Below, one piece after another: positions 23,374 through 34,396 of a stretch of DNA of 64,000 nt. The notes beneath the pieces were generated by a model. It had not been told where the DNA came from. It ran no database searches and saw only the letters and a list, made by a program, of their open reading frames with translations. Origin of the DNA: Vanrija pseudolonga (Eukaryota > Basidiomycota > Tremellomycetes > Trichosporonales > Trichosporonaceae); NCBI RefSeq assembly GCF_020906515.1, contig NC_085855.1:1426001-1490000 (forward strand). Reading direction: 5' to 3'. The position numbers and the translations under genes were made by a program. Positions within the stretch are counted from its first letter, which is position 1. Each line of letters begins with the position of its first letter.

Positions 23374-24960
23374 CTATGTGTTCGGGAAGATGAGCGCCGT
23401 GAGGCCGCCGGCAAAGGTCACGACACCAGTGTACAGCATCATCGAGCCGTAGTTGGTGGTATAGGCGCCTTTTGCGCCGGCCACCGCGCCGGACTTGAGG
23501 AGCGCAGTGGAGATGGGGCCAGAGGCGAAGTTGCCCGCGCCGCGGAGCATCGTCAAGATGGAGAACAGGAGACCAGGGAGGGTCATGTCGTCTTCTGCCC
23601 TGTCAGCGGCGCAACGTCGAGATACTCACGGCTGACGTAGATGATCATTTGGGACCACGCGGACGCGGATGCGAGCGCCGTCAGTCCCCACACGACGGCG
23701 AACGCGACAAGCAGCGAATCTTTCGTGCCCATGCCCCACAAGGCACACGCCGACACGGCCGCAAACACGCACGAGCCGAGGACCACCCAGCGTACTTGGA
23801 ACCGGTCGGACAGGTGGCCCGTGAGCAGGTTGCCCGCGATGCTGGCGCCGTACATGAGCGCGACGAGGGACGTTCCGCTAGGGTGAGTGGGGCCGACGAC
23901 CTCGGCGAAGGCTGGCATGTCAGCGCCCGCCCGTCGTTCCTTGTAGCCTACTCACTCGGGATCCACAGCGTGGGCAGGAAGTTGGCCATGGCCGTGACAA
24001 GCACCCACCCGCACATGGCCCAGACCGCGCGCCGGCGCAGGAACCCCCAATCAAGCTTGGGGAACACGCGCGTGCGGACACCCGCATGACGCTTAGGCAG
24101 GGGCACGCGCCGGCGGATGAAGAGGATCGCGATACCATTCGCCACGCCGAAGATTGCGCCGAGCGTGATCATGGTCGCCTTGTACCCTACGCCCTTGAGC
24201 AGTGCGTGTCCGAGAAGGGGGAAGAACGTCCCGCCCGCCGCGGCGCCAGAGTACATGATCCCCGTGGCGAGGCCGCGGCGCGCATGGAACCACTCGTACA
24301 GGATCGTCGCGCAGGGGAGGTAGAGCGCCCCGCAGAGGGGGTACAGCAGGCCGAGCGTGATGATGAGGTGCCATGCCTGCGTCACGAACGCCGTGGAGAC
24401 GAGGCCGAGCGTGCCGCAGACGAGGCCGAAGATCTGGATGTACTTGGTGTAATGGGCGAGCGCGGCGAGGATGCTGCGTCGGCGTCAGCTGGGCAGAGAG
24501 ACACGGTGTGTGGTACTGACGGCCCCAGGAACCCCGCGCCGACCATCAACAGCCCGTTCATCAGCGTAGCAGCCAGCGTGACCGTGCTCTCCTCGCCGGG
24601 GAACATCTCGGCGACCCAGAAAGCGTGCAGCACGCCAACGGAGTACGGCAGCCCCCACACGATCATCTCGCACGTCGTCGCGCCGGCAAGGAAAAGCCAC
24701 GCCTGGCGCCCGCCATCGACGGGCGGGAGGGCGGGCGTCGCGTCGAGCGGGGATTCGGGGTCGCCTGTGGCCGCGGCGAGCAGGTCGGGGTCGTATGGCG
24801 CGATTGCGAGCGCTGTCAGGTCGTGTGCGGGGCCGTCGGTTGACTTGCTTGTCGTTAGCGGGGTGAGCGGGATCGCATTCTCGCCCGCCGCTCCGCCGGC
24901 GGCCTCGAGCGGCGTGCGTGCGCGAGACGTGGTCGCTTGTAGCTGTATACTTGTCGCCAT
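23374..24960 (-). CDS. MFS transporter, monocarboxylate-porter-like, copy 1
   Basis: Four exons (24960-24521, 24473-23956, 23911-23630, 23594-23374) sum to 486 residues. The N-terminal ~75 residues are cytosolic and acidic; then come twelve predicted helices starting AWLFLAGATTCEMIVWGLPY. Features typical of the MCT/Mch-like branch of the major facilitator superfamily include EWFHARRGLATGIMYSGAAAGG in helix 5 and GHLSDRF between helices 8 and 9. Substrate is unknown; fungal relatives carry monocarboxylates or riboflavin. The start MATSIQLQ is chosen over an ATG seven codons upstream by analogy with the neighbour. The gene directly upstream (25260-26990) is its tandem duplicate. Confidence 0.88.
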
Positions 24961-25259
24961 TGATGCGTTGTGGGGCATCAATGCATGCGATGGCGACGTT
25001 TATGAGGCCGTGGGATATAGAGGCTTCGCTTGTCGCGCGTCGGCGGTTACTTGGATCCCGCCCGACTTTTGACTCGGAAAGCGCGGCAACGCGGCAAGAC
25101 GGCCAAGACCGAAGGCGGCATCGCGCGGCACTCGAGTCGCCATCGTCGGATGTTGTTTTTGTCCAGGCTATGCATATGCGAGTGCGGTTCACTCTGTCTA
25201 TAATACAGTGGTCCGTTCGGGCGGCCCCCATGCGGGTCCTGCACGTACATGGCGCGGCG
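24961..25259. other. Spacer between the MFS copies
   Basis: 299 nt containing the promoter of copy 1 and the 3' end of copy 2. No gene was seen. Confidence 0.5.
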
Positions 25260-26990
25260 CTACGTCGAGACGCGCCGCGACGTGATCGGGAACATGGCGG
25301 CGATGAGCCCGCCGACAAACGTCACGGCCCCGGTGTAGAGCAGCAGCACGCCATAGTTGGTCGAGCCGTACACCCCTGCGGCGCCTTTGAGCACACTCGT
25401 CTTGAGCAGGGCGGTCGACAGCGGGCCAGAGGCGAAGTTGCCGCCGCCGCGCAGGCCCGTCTCCATGGCGAACAACAACCCAGGCAGGGTCGGGTCGTCC
25501 TCTGCTGGTCAGCTCGCGCACCTTGCGCCCAACTCACGCGAGATGTAGCTGATCATCCGGCTCCACGAGGACGCGGTGCTCAACCCCGTCAAGCCCCAGA
25601 CCAGGCAGAACATGATCAGAAGCGCGTCGCTCGCGCCCCAGCCCCACAACGTCCATGTTGCCAGCGACGACATGACGCACGCGCCGAAAACCACCCATCC
25701 GGCCGGGTAGCGGTCTGACAGCCACCCGATTGACAGGTTGCCTACCACCGATGCGGCGTACATCAGTGATACGAGGTCCGTGCCGCCGATCTTCTTGGTA
25801 CCAACGACTTGGGCGAAAGCTGTGGTGTGAGCGTTGTTCACTGGAGGTCGAGGTGCAGCTAGGAGGTCGTCGTCGTCGGACGAGAGCAGGAGTTCACCGT
25901 GGGTAGGGAGGTACGAGGCCCATAACCTCGCGGCGGGTGATCACCCGCCCCAGAAATAAGACTGCCTCAGAAGTGCCGGCCCACAGTCTGGCCGTGGCCA
26001 TCAACAAGCCCCTGTTGCCATCCCCAAACGCATCGCTGCCACTCACTTGGCATCCACAGCGAGGGGATAAAGTTGCCCATGGCCGTGAGCACCACAAACC
26101 CGCTCATGGCCCAGATCGCACGGTGCTTCAAGAAGCTGTAGTCGATGCGCGGGCGGCGCGCGCGAGTGACCCGGGCGACGGGTACACGGTGCTTGACGAA
26201 CAGCAGCGCGACGCCGTTACCGACGGCGAAGATCGCGCCGAGGGTCAGCATGGTGCCCTTGTGCCCGAAGCGCTGGAGAAGTGCGTGGCCCAGCAGCGGG
26301 AAGAACGTGCCGCCCGCCGCTGCTCCAGAGAACATGATCCCCGTCGCGAGGCCGCGGCGGGCGTGGAACCACTCGTAGATGATGGATACGCAGGGGAGGT
26401 AGAGCGCGCCGGCGCAGGGGTAGAGGAAGCCGAGGGTGATGACGAGGTGCCAGGCCTGGTGTCAGCGGGGTCATACTGCTCACGTGCCTTGGTTACGAAG
26501 GCCGACGAGATGAGCCCGACCGCGGCGACGACGAGGCCGGCGATCTGGAGCATCTTGACGTGATTTGGGAACGCGGCGAGGAGGCTATCGTCAGCGATGA
26601 TGCCAGCAGCGTGCTTACTTACGGCCCGAAGAACGCCGCACCGGCGAAGAGCATGCCGTTCTGGAGTGTCGCGGCCAGCGTGATCGTCCCCTCGTTGCCT
26701 GGGAACATCTCGTGCGCCCAGTACGCGTGGAGCACGCCGACAGAGTACGGCAGGCCCCAGGTGATTGTCTCGACGACCGTGCCGGCCACGAGGAACGACC
26801 AGGCGCCGATACCTCGGTCGACCGGTGGGAGTGAAGGTACCTCGCGCGCCGTGGTCGGGAGGGCGTCCGAGCTGCCTGTTGCTGGCGTCGGGGGCTCGAG
26901 TGTTGGTGCTGGCGACTCGGCGGGCGAGTCCGCCGGCAGTGGACGTAGCTCGAACGACGCTTTTCTTGATTCAACTTGTGTGCTTGCCAT
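25260..26990 (-). CDS. MFS transporter, monocarboxylate-porter-like, copy 2
   Basis: Same architecture as copy 1: acidic N-terminus (MASTQVESRKASFELRPLP), helix 1 WSFLVAGTVVETITWGLPY, EWFHARRGLATGIMFSGAAA, then SDRYPAGWVVFG and C-terminal NYGVLLLYTGAVTFVGGLIA. Most introns match copy 1 in place and phase, but two differ. A ~220-nt intron replaces the ~45-nt one after WMPS. An extra 32-nt interruption (26456-26487) falls between the codons for FVTK and AWHL with GC..AG ends; copy 1 is continuous there. About 480 residues, twelve predicted helices. Substrate unknown. Confidence 0.86.
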
Positions 26991-27570
26991 GGTAGATCAG
27001 TGGGTAAGAGAGACAACATGCATGGATGAGTCGGCGTCCCGACTTTTAGTTGTCTCGGTCGGTTGTGTCAGTGGAGCAGCAACGAGATCTCTTGGCTCGG
27101 TTGTCTCGTTACAAGTCGAGTCAACAAATGACGCCGTTGCTCTCTGTTTAAACGAATCGTCGGGACGTCTAATCGGCCGGACCTCGTTTCGGTGGTCGGC
27201 GACTTGGCGCCGACTTCTGCGCGCCAGGCCCGCACGCCCGATCCCTGCCTGTGCATCAGCGTACTCGGCTCCTTATCTATGCACAGCCGCCGGTACCCAC
27301 TGGGTGATTCAGGGTATTTGTGTTCACGCCCGCGCTCGTACGCGGTCCGTGAAGTTGGGGTGAGTGTCGCTGGGCGAGGTGTAGACAGGCTTGGGTCAGC
27401 TGCGTTAGAAGCGACCGCGGTCAGCGCGCCGGATGCTACATGCATGGATGTGTGGGGTACAAGGGACTGTGGGGTGGGGCGGGGGGCCAAGTCACTACCG
27501 AAGTGACTGCTATCATTGTCCATGTTGCTCAGTCGCTGAAACGAGACTTGAAGGAGCCCACCGGGGGGTC
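26991..27570. other. Intergenic, no gene seen
   Basis: 580 nt between the MFS copy 2 promoter and the 3' end of the first BRCT-like gene. Nothing was recognised. Confidence 0.5.
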
Positions 27571-28199
27571 TTACTCGTCCTGGTGGTCGCCGTTGCGGGA
27601 ACGCTTGTCGGGGGCCTTGTCGTACCGCAGAGTGACGCTGCGTCCACCGCTGGTGTGGTCTGTCGATGGACCAAACTCGTAGATGCGGTGGCGGTCGTTG
27701 TCGTTCTGCACGTCATAGTGAAGGAGACGGCGCGGCGGGTTGTTGGACGAGTTGGACCTGGTGGGGGACGATGGGAAGTTGACCTCGTGGTGCGGATAGC
27801 GCGACAACTCAGTGAATTGGAACACGGTGGACTTGTTGGGCACGAGCATGACGTCGTACGCATCAATGTCCAGCCAGCGACCTTCCATGACGCAGTCGAG
27901 GATGAAACGCTGGTCGAGGAAGCGCACAGACGGATGGAAGAGTTGCTTGGGAGGAAGGCCGTGAACGGCACGGCCGGTCTTGTCGACGGGCACGAGACAG
28001 TACAGCGCCGAACTGCGGGTCGCCATAGTCCCTCCGGAGGTCTGGTGGTCAGTGGTGCTCACGCAGAAGGGTTGCAACTTACGACAATGAGCCAGGGAAG
28101 GTTGTGACCGCACCCCTCGCCGTTGTAAAACGTGCAGGGCTGGTGGGTCGCAAAGACCTGCGCCGGGGGAGGCGGTGGTGGAGCGGCTATGTCGTCCAT
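27571..28199 (-). CDS. BRCT-like protein B1, single domain
   Basis: Two exons (28199-28083, 28041-27571) give 195 residues. Exon 1 ends CTFYNGEGCGHNLPWLIV; exon 2 starts TSGGTMATRSSALYCLVP and continues LFHPSVRFLDQRFILDC and GRWLDIDAYDV. The pattern (aromatic-rich strand, WLI helix, GG turn, hydrophobic ALYxxVP strand, then RFxxDC near the end) fits the BRCT fold, where GG and the late W/F..C helix are hallmarks. The intron falls two codons before GG, as in every member of this local family. The C-terminal ~70 residues are polar and basic. Only the C-terminal domain type is present, so B1 is a short member. BRCT modules bind phosphopeptides or DNA ends; that role is inferred from fold only. 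Confidence 0.7.
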
Positions 28200-28219
28200 G
28201 CTGGAGAGGGTGGAGAGTG

Positions 28220-28254
28220 ACAGAGAGAGAGAGAGAGAGAGGCAGAGAGATTGA

Positions 28255-28288
<34 letters not shown>
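28220..28288. repeat. GA/CT microsatellite before B1
   Basis: Nearly uninterrupted GA dinucleotides for about 70 nt, 20 nt upstream of the B1 ATG (CT-rich on the coding strand). It probably lies in the B1 leader or promoter. Confidence 0.9.
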
Positions 28289-28289
<1 letters not shown>

Positions 28290-28593
28290 GAGATGTCAAG
28301 ACTCGCTTGAACAACAGGTGGAGAGTGTAATGAAGAAACGAGGCAAGTTGGGTGACGAGTCTGGAGACTAAACAGTGACGCCCCTGGCGCCCATCCAGTC
28401 GCGTCAACTGCAACACGCCAGTGGCAATCATGACATGCAACAAGGTGGTGTCGTCGTGCCCAAGTCATTGTGACAAGCTTCTATGCATCGGTCGTGTACT
28501 GAGGGAGCGTCCATGTTACTGCTCGGGGCGGAGAAGAGAGAGGGGGATGACGTGGGTGGGCGCACTGCATACTCGTGGGAGGGGGGTGGCGCA
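28289..28593. other. Spacer between B1 and B2
   Basis: About 300 nt without gene-like sequence, holding the B1 promoter. Confidence 0.5.
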
Positions 28594-29226
28594 CTACACA
28601 CGCACGCGAGAGGAGGAGGGGCCCTCGATCGCGTCCTCGTCGTCGCGCGCGCGCTTGACAGAGACCGAGGTGGTGCCCGTACCGTTGGTCGTGAGGGGGC
28701 CATCGCGAGCCGGCGTCGGCGGGGTAGAGTTGACACTCGCATCGTCGTCATCGTCCGTGTCGGATCCAGCGTCGCGGAGGTCGTTGCGGTCGGGCTGGGG
28801 CTGGTGCGCGGGGTGAGGGTTGTACTCGACCTGCTGGGGTGCCATCACGCGCTGGCGTTCCGAGAGAACAAGGTCGTACGGGTCGGGATCAAGCCAGCGG
28901 CCGGCGGTGCAGCAGTCGGCGACGAATCTCGAGTCGAGGAAGCGCACGCAGGGGTGGAAGAGGCGCTTGGGGGGCAGGCCGCCCACGACGCGACCATCGT
29001 GGTTGACGTGCAGAAGGCAGAATAGGGCATTGCGCGCGCTCTCCATGTCGCCGCCCATTTCCTAATACTCAGCGTGTGCGATCGAGGGACATGAACAACT
29101 TACCTCGATGAGCCAGGCGAGGATCTTGCTGCAGCCCACACCGAGGACAAAGGTGCACGGGCTGTAGGCTGCAAAGACCTGCGGCGGCTGGCGAACGGCA
29201 GTGTAGAACACGTACTGCATCTCCAT
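28594..29226 (-). CDS. BRCT-like protein B2, single domain
   Basis: Two exons (29226-29104, 29061-28594) encode 196 residues. Exon 1 ends CTFVLGVGCSKILAWLIE and exon 2 begins EMGGDMESARNALFCLLH, then KRLFHPCVRFLDSRFVADC and GRWLDPDPYDLVL. It is most similar to B1, including the ..VFA..PCTF start, GLPPK(Q/R)LFHP and GRWLD. The pair probably arose by a recent duplication. The tail carries an acidic DTDDDDD run and a basic KRARDDED segment that could be a nuclear-localisation signal (inference). The start was set at the first of two close ATGs (MEMQ). Confidence 0.7.
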
Positions 29227-29511
29227 GGTGGAGAGAGTTGAGAGGGTCAAGAGTGTCAAGAGACGAAGATGACAAGGGAAGGAGAGAAGGGTTGATGGAC
29301 AGCTAGTTGATGAGAGGGTGGCGAGAAAAGAAAGTCAGCCGCGTGCCGCCGTTAATTGTGCCCGTAGCACTGCAAGTGCGTCAAGTGCGTCAGTGTGGCA
29401 GATGGCGTGCCGTCAACGTCCTTCTCACCAGGCATGCAATACGGATCTAGCATGGCCATTTGCTGCTCGTCGCTACTTGTGATGCATAGGCATGGCCCTT
29501 ACGAAAAGTCG

Positions 29512-31115
29512 CTATGCACTGTAGGTAGAGTCAGCTGACGGGCGCCCGCGCCCTCCTCGACCACGTCTCCCCCGCCTCGTCTTTTGAGGTGGTGAAGAGT
29601 TCGTGATTGCCTGCGCTCCAGCGGCCCTGGTAGTATGCTCACTCGACGATTCGGAACGGTGGGAGCTCGTGCTCGCAGTCGGTGTGTCACTGGAGAAGAG
29701 GGGCGCGAGCGGCGCCACAACCCGCGACGACGAGGACGACGCCGTGAGCACGACGTAGGGCTCGAGCGGCTGGAAAAAGCGGTGCAAGGCGCAGTCCGTC
29801 ACGAAGCGCTGGCGGAGTATCTTGACCGCGGGGTGGAGCGCCGTCACGAGTGGAAGGGGGCGAAGGTGCGGTCTGGGACGATGATGTACAGCGCTTTCGA
29901 GAAGGACTCGATCGTGCCCCCCATGGTCTGAGAGTCAGCAGAACACGGGTACAGCTCACCTCGATGAGCCATGCAGTGCCGGGTGCACAGCCTTCAGTCA
30001 CGAAGAACGTGCTCGAATGGTCTCGGAAGACGGCGGTCGGCGGGGCGGAGTCGGTGTGCGGGGAGGGATGGAGGGTGACTGTCTCCGAGGGGCGTAGTGG
30101 GATTGGCGTGGGGAAGGGGGACGAGAGCCGAGACAGGGCTTCGGGGACGGGGGTAGCGGCAGGGGAGGGGGACGCAATGGGGACGCGAGAAAATGCCGGG
30201 GCAAGGCGAGCATTCTCATCCGCGGCGGCTAGTGCGAGGGCGGAGCGAAGACGTGGGTCTCGCGGGTTGGCACGAGCGAAGCGAGGGGGCGTGACTGGTG
30301 CGGCGGCTGAGATGCTGGAACCACTGTCCGTCGGCACAGCGGGCGAGGAGGGGGCATTCAAGGCGGTAGATGTGCCCGGCGCGACAGTAGCAGGCGAGGC
30401 AGATGCCACGACCGTGGTGGCAGGTGGCACAGCTTCAACTTTCGGTGCTGGCGACGCTTGGCGGCCGACAACCCGAGTGGGAGGCGAAGCCGATCGCCGC
30501 CTCGGCCTAATGGCGGCCGGTGTGACAGGAGCAGGCGAGGCAGCTGCGACCCTGGGGGCGGGCGACGCAGGCGGGACGTTCGGTGCTGGCGGCGCCTGGT
30601 GGTCCACAACCCGAGCAGGAGGCGAGGCCGAGCGCCGCCTCGGTCCAATGGAGTGTCCGCCCAACCTGGGAGGACTTGGGCCTTGTGCCGGTCGGCGGAG
30701 CCTACAGTCAGCAAAGCCGGACAACACACGCACCTAACGACCCAGCGCGAGTCGCGCGGCTCGCGGCCGTCACGCGCCCACGTGGCGACATAAACAGGTA
30801 GAACAACAACCGTGCGCCCAAGCCTCCAGGTGCTGTATGCCAGCTCGTGGAAGTTCATCCCTGCGTAGCGCAGCGCTTCTGGCGGGCGGTGCGTGTCATC
30901 GATCACCCAGTCACAGCCCTCCGAGAGGTGGTGGGCGACGACGTGGGTCGTGAGGCGCAAGTTGTTGGTCAGGGCGCCGCCGTTCGCCTGGAGTTAGCTT
31001 GCTCTTGGGGGCACGCACATACGGTTATGAGGTTGTGTGTGTGGTTCACCGCCGCGCCGGGCTGGTTGCCCCTGTGTACGAAGAAGTGGCACCCCCTCAT
31101 GCTCTTTTGCGACAT
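29512..31115 (-). CDS. BRCT-like protein B3, two domains, one frameshift
   Basis: Four exons (31115-31023, 30987-30734, 30701-29960, 29927-29512). Domain 1 begins MRGCHFFVHRGN and, after the intron, ANGGALTNNLRLTTHVVAHH, ending near YVATWARDGREPRDSRWVVR. A ~240-residue Pro/Ala/Ser linker holds an internal repeat. Domain 2 is STFFVTEGCAPGTAWLIE, intron, TMGGTIESFSKALYIIVPD, then HPAVKILRQRFVTDC. The two halves of domain 2 lie in different frames: in phase, the exon reaches a TGA near 29846, and the exon sum is one base short of a multiple of three. The likely spot is a C-run around 29852-29862. Corrected length would be about 500 residues. Assembly error or early decay are both possible. The tail is Arg/Gly-rich. 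Confidence 0.68.
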
Positions 31116-31197
31116 GGTGAATGTGATCGGTCAGTCAACTAGAGTATGTATGTAGGTTGACAAGTGAGTTTGTGTGTCAACTGTGTGTCAACGGCGT

Positions 31198-31203
31198 GTT
31201 TAT
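31198..31203 (-). promoter_or_regulatory. TATA box of B3
   Basis: TATAAA on the minus strand, 83 nt upstream of the B3 ATG. Between them TGTGTGTCAAC occurs twice. Confidence 0.45.
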
Positions 31204-31846
31204 ACCCTCGTGTGTGGGGACCGGTGCGAGAGTGCACACACTTGGCGTGCGCAAGTGGTCTCTTCGGGGCACCATGGTGAGCGAGAGGTGTTAGGATTAC
31301 ACACGGGGCAAAATGTACTAGTAATCGCCCGAGACGATGGGCGATCATGTCCCAACAATACGGCGGTGGGGCCACACGGCGCGAGCAGAGGCGCCAGTCA
31401 CCCGCGCACCAAAAACGGCTCGCACTCGTCCCAGGACCCCGGCCGCCAATCTCCTTCCTCCTGAGACAGGTCCGGATTCTGCGAACGAGAGAATCGAACC
31501 GCCGCCATGTCGACCAGAGGGAGTAACAGTACGACTGTTGTTCCATGATCGCCACGACTGCGCTGTTGCGATGCTTGTCTGGAACCCACTCGCTCAAGAG
31601 GCCTCTACCGCTCTGGAGCACCGGAAAGAAGTTATCATCGAGGTGGCATGTGTCATTGCAGCTATGGAGGTGTTACGCCGAGGCCGAAGCGCCACTTTAT
31701 CCCATTTTGTGGCGGCAGACCACGGTAGCATCGGGGACAATCTTGCACACGGAGCCACAACTGTAGAAAAAATGAGACAATTCGCAAGGCCAGCTTGCGA
31801 GCACTGGTAATATGCACTTAGTGACTTCTGGACGGTTACGTCTCGT
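31204..31846. other. Spacer between B3 and B4
   Basis: About 640 nt. Minus-strand frames of 160 and 63 codons exist but share no motif with the neighbouring family and end in promoter sequence. I see no supported gene. Confidence 0.5.
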
Positions 31847-33785
31847 TCAACGACGCTCGCGGCGGTCCGGTCGCTTATCCGGGCCACTGTCCTCGGGCGA
31901 GTGGATACGCTTGGTCGCGGTCGAGGGACCAGCACCTGTGACGCCGGCCGGGGTCGATGGGTGTGACGATGCAGTAGACTCGCGGGTACGCGCTGGGGTC
32001 CTCGGTGCGGACGGTGGAACGCGTGAAGGGCCCGGGGTTGGTGGGCGCGAGCTCGGCGCCGAGGGGCCGGGGGTCACTGGACTTGTATCGTGGGTCGGGA
32101 GCAGCTGTTGGGCGCCAGTCGAGCGGGCAGAGCAGCTCTTCGATTTATTGGGCCTGCGGCGTTGCGCGGCGTTTTGGCTGGGTACAGAGGGCTCACGGTC
32201 CGACCCACGATGACAGACGGGTGCTGTGTCGCCGTTTAGCTGTGTGGCGCTGACGGCGGTCGAGGATGCCGCATATCGCGAGGCTGTCGCAAACGCCCGC
32301 GACACACCACTGTCGGGTGGACCCAATGCTGAGCGGGTAACTGCCTCACCACCCTCCGTAGTGGCTGTGGAAGACGACATTGGGGGGCGGGCCCCGTCGC
32401 TGCCCATTTCCATGGTGCCATGGAGCGGGGCTACCTTTCGAGGGTTCGAACTAGCGGGTGCAGGCGTCGGAGTCGACTGTGGCACTCTTATGGGCATGGA
32501 GGCGGGCGAAGACTCATCGACGACAGCCGAGGTGACGGAAGTCGAAGTTTGCTCGTTTGCTGGGTGGGGACTGGCGTTGGAGACGCGTGATCTGGGCGGA
32601 GTACGTGGTGCCGGGGCCATATTCGAGCTCCATTGGGCAGCCGGTGCCCCTGAAGTGCGAGCCTCATACCCTTCACGGGGTAAAAATTGGCGCTGCAACG
32701 CGCAGTCTACGATGAATTGGTGCCACAGGACACGTCCGGGAAGGCAAAGCGCAGCAGCGGAAGGGGTCGTGTCGTCAGGAATGATAATAAAACGCGCCTC
32801 AAACTGGTCCTCCTCAATCGTGCCGCCCAGGCTCTGGGAAGTGTCAGTTGATATCGTTCAGGAGCATATACTACGTACCTTGATGAGCCATGCTGTCCCT
32901 ATCGAGCAGCCGTCAGCGACAAAGAAGCTTTTTTTACGGCCAGTGATGACTTTAGGTGCCGAGGTGTCGGTGTAAGACGTATAGCGGAGAGGACCTGGTG
33001 CTGGTGGCAGCAACACATTCCCCCCAGGAACAGTTCCAGCGGGATGTACGTTTGACGGTAAGCTGACTGTTTGAGTGCTGGTGATGGGGGCCGCTGGGCT
33101 GTCTTCGACCGCAGTGGCAGCTGGGGTGGTCGGGCCAGGCGGAGCTGGTGGGGTGGAAGCGGCGCCGGCGACGCCGCCATTTGCCACGCCATAGTTCATC
33201 GGTGAGGAGCTGGGGCCCAAGGCAGGCGACACGCCGGTGGCGGAAGATTCTTCAAAGTCATGGGACTCAGACTCAGACACCTCAAGGGAGCCATCTATGG
33301 TATCAATGGGTTCCGTGTCGGCTGGCGAGTCACCGGACTGCGAACGGCTGCGAAGCCTGATGTTAGCGTGTACTGGCAGCCTACTCACTGAATATTCCAG
33401 GATGCTGCGCTGTCGCCTGTTGGCTGACGGCCATGTTCTGACCACGCCTGGATGTACTCTAGCAGCACGACTCTGGGTTTCTTGGGGGTGTGAAACGCCA
33501 CATAGGCAATCTGGGTGAAGTCCATGTCCCGAGTGTCCATTGACGACGGCGGCTTGTGTCTCGGCATCACCTCCCAGTTGTGGATTCCGTCGCGGGGGAG
33601 GGCCACAACATGTGTCGCGCTTTCAATGTCTTGAGTAACTGTACCACCTTGACTCTGACAGGTGAGCAATAGCCATGGTGGCCACTCACTTTAACGAGGT
33701 CTTCGGAGTCGCGTAAGGTGCGGAGTGTTAGGCCGTGCCGTTGGAAGAAGAAGACGCATCCCTCCATACTGTTGTTCGACGCCAT
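31847..33785 (-). CDS. BRCT-like protein B4, two domains
   Basis: Four exons (33785-33690, 33654-33389, 33356-32879, 32833-31847) sum in frame to 608 residues. Domain 1 is MEGCVFFFQRHG, intron, SQGGTVTQDIESATHVVALP, ending YIQAWSEHGRQPTGDSAASW. An acidic Ser/Glu/Asp and Pro-rich linker follows (~150 residues). Domain 2 is SFFVADGCSIGTAWLIK, intron, SLGGTIEEDQFEARFIIIPD, ending RVLWHQFIVDCALQRQFLP. The ~250-residue tail is Pro/Ser/Thr-rich and ends in a basic KRPDRRERR cluster. This is the best-preserved minus-strand member and a good template for the family. Nuclear action is inferred from the basic tail and the BRCT-like fold. Confidence 0.75.
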
Positions 33786-34396
33786 TGCGCTCAGGTCGTC
33801 TCGGGGTTTGGTTTGGGGGGGGGCGAAGTGTGGTCTGTTCAGGGATGTGGTGTGGTGAGGTGGGAGTAAGAGGCAGTAGCGGCTCCCTACCTGATCTTAT
33901 GCACTCGCACGAGGTCGAAAGGGCGGTCAGCACGCACCGCCATGTAGGCCTCCAACACCCATTGTAAGTCTCAGATGCGTTTCAAACGCGTCGCATGTTC
34001 CGGGATGGAATGTGTCATGAAGGATCGGCGTCGTTGGACAATGGACAAAGCGCCACATCGTGGGTCTAAGGTCCTTGCGTCGTCGATCTGGTGCAAACGC
34101 GACATTCTGACCATGTTCGCGACCCCAGTCGGAGTAAGTACAATGGTTAAGGTGGGGTACCCCTCGGCGAGAGGCGTTGTCGGGGTGAGCACACGGGGCG
34201 AGGTGGTTACCGAAGCACCCGCCGAGGGCACGAGGTCGTGCGCTTACCCTCCTCGTCACAATGAGTGCTGGACAAAACTGTGCCAGTAGAAACGCACTCG
34301 ATGTATGTCGCTGTCATCGGGGAACGTGGGGTATGAGCGAGGGGGACATGGAGTGCCGAGCTCCCGGGTGGATGCCGTACTGCACGAGTCGAGTAC
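33786..34396. other. Spacer between B4 and B5
   Basis: About 610 nt; holds the B4 promoter with the palindromic element at 33977-33989. No gene was seen. Confidence 0.5.
33977..33989. promoter_or_regulatory. Palindromic promoter element upstream of B4
   Basis: GCGTTTCAAACGC is a perfect 13-nt inverted repeat 192 nt before the B4 ATG. It sits in a 36-nt block (33960-33995) matching the block at 36437-36472 upstream of B5 at 28 of 36 positions. It is a candidate binding site of a dimeric regulator. Confidence 0.5.

Noticed and set aside
31470-31540. tRNA-like TTCGATTC stretch on the minus strand
   Set aside because: Arms do not pair into a cloverleaf.
31139-31621. Minus-strand 160-codon frame between B3 and B4
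   Set aside because: No BRCT-like motif, no splice support, runs through the B3 promoter and TATA box.
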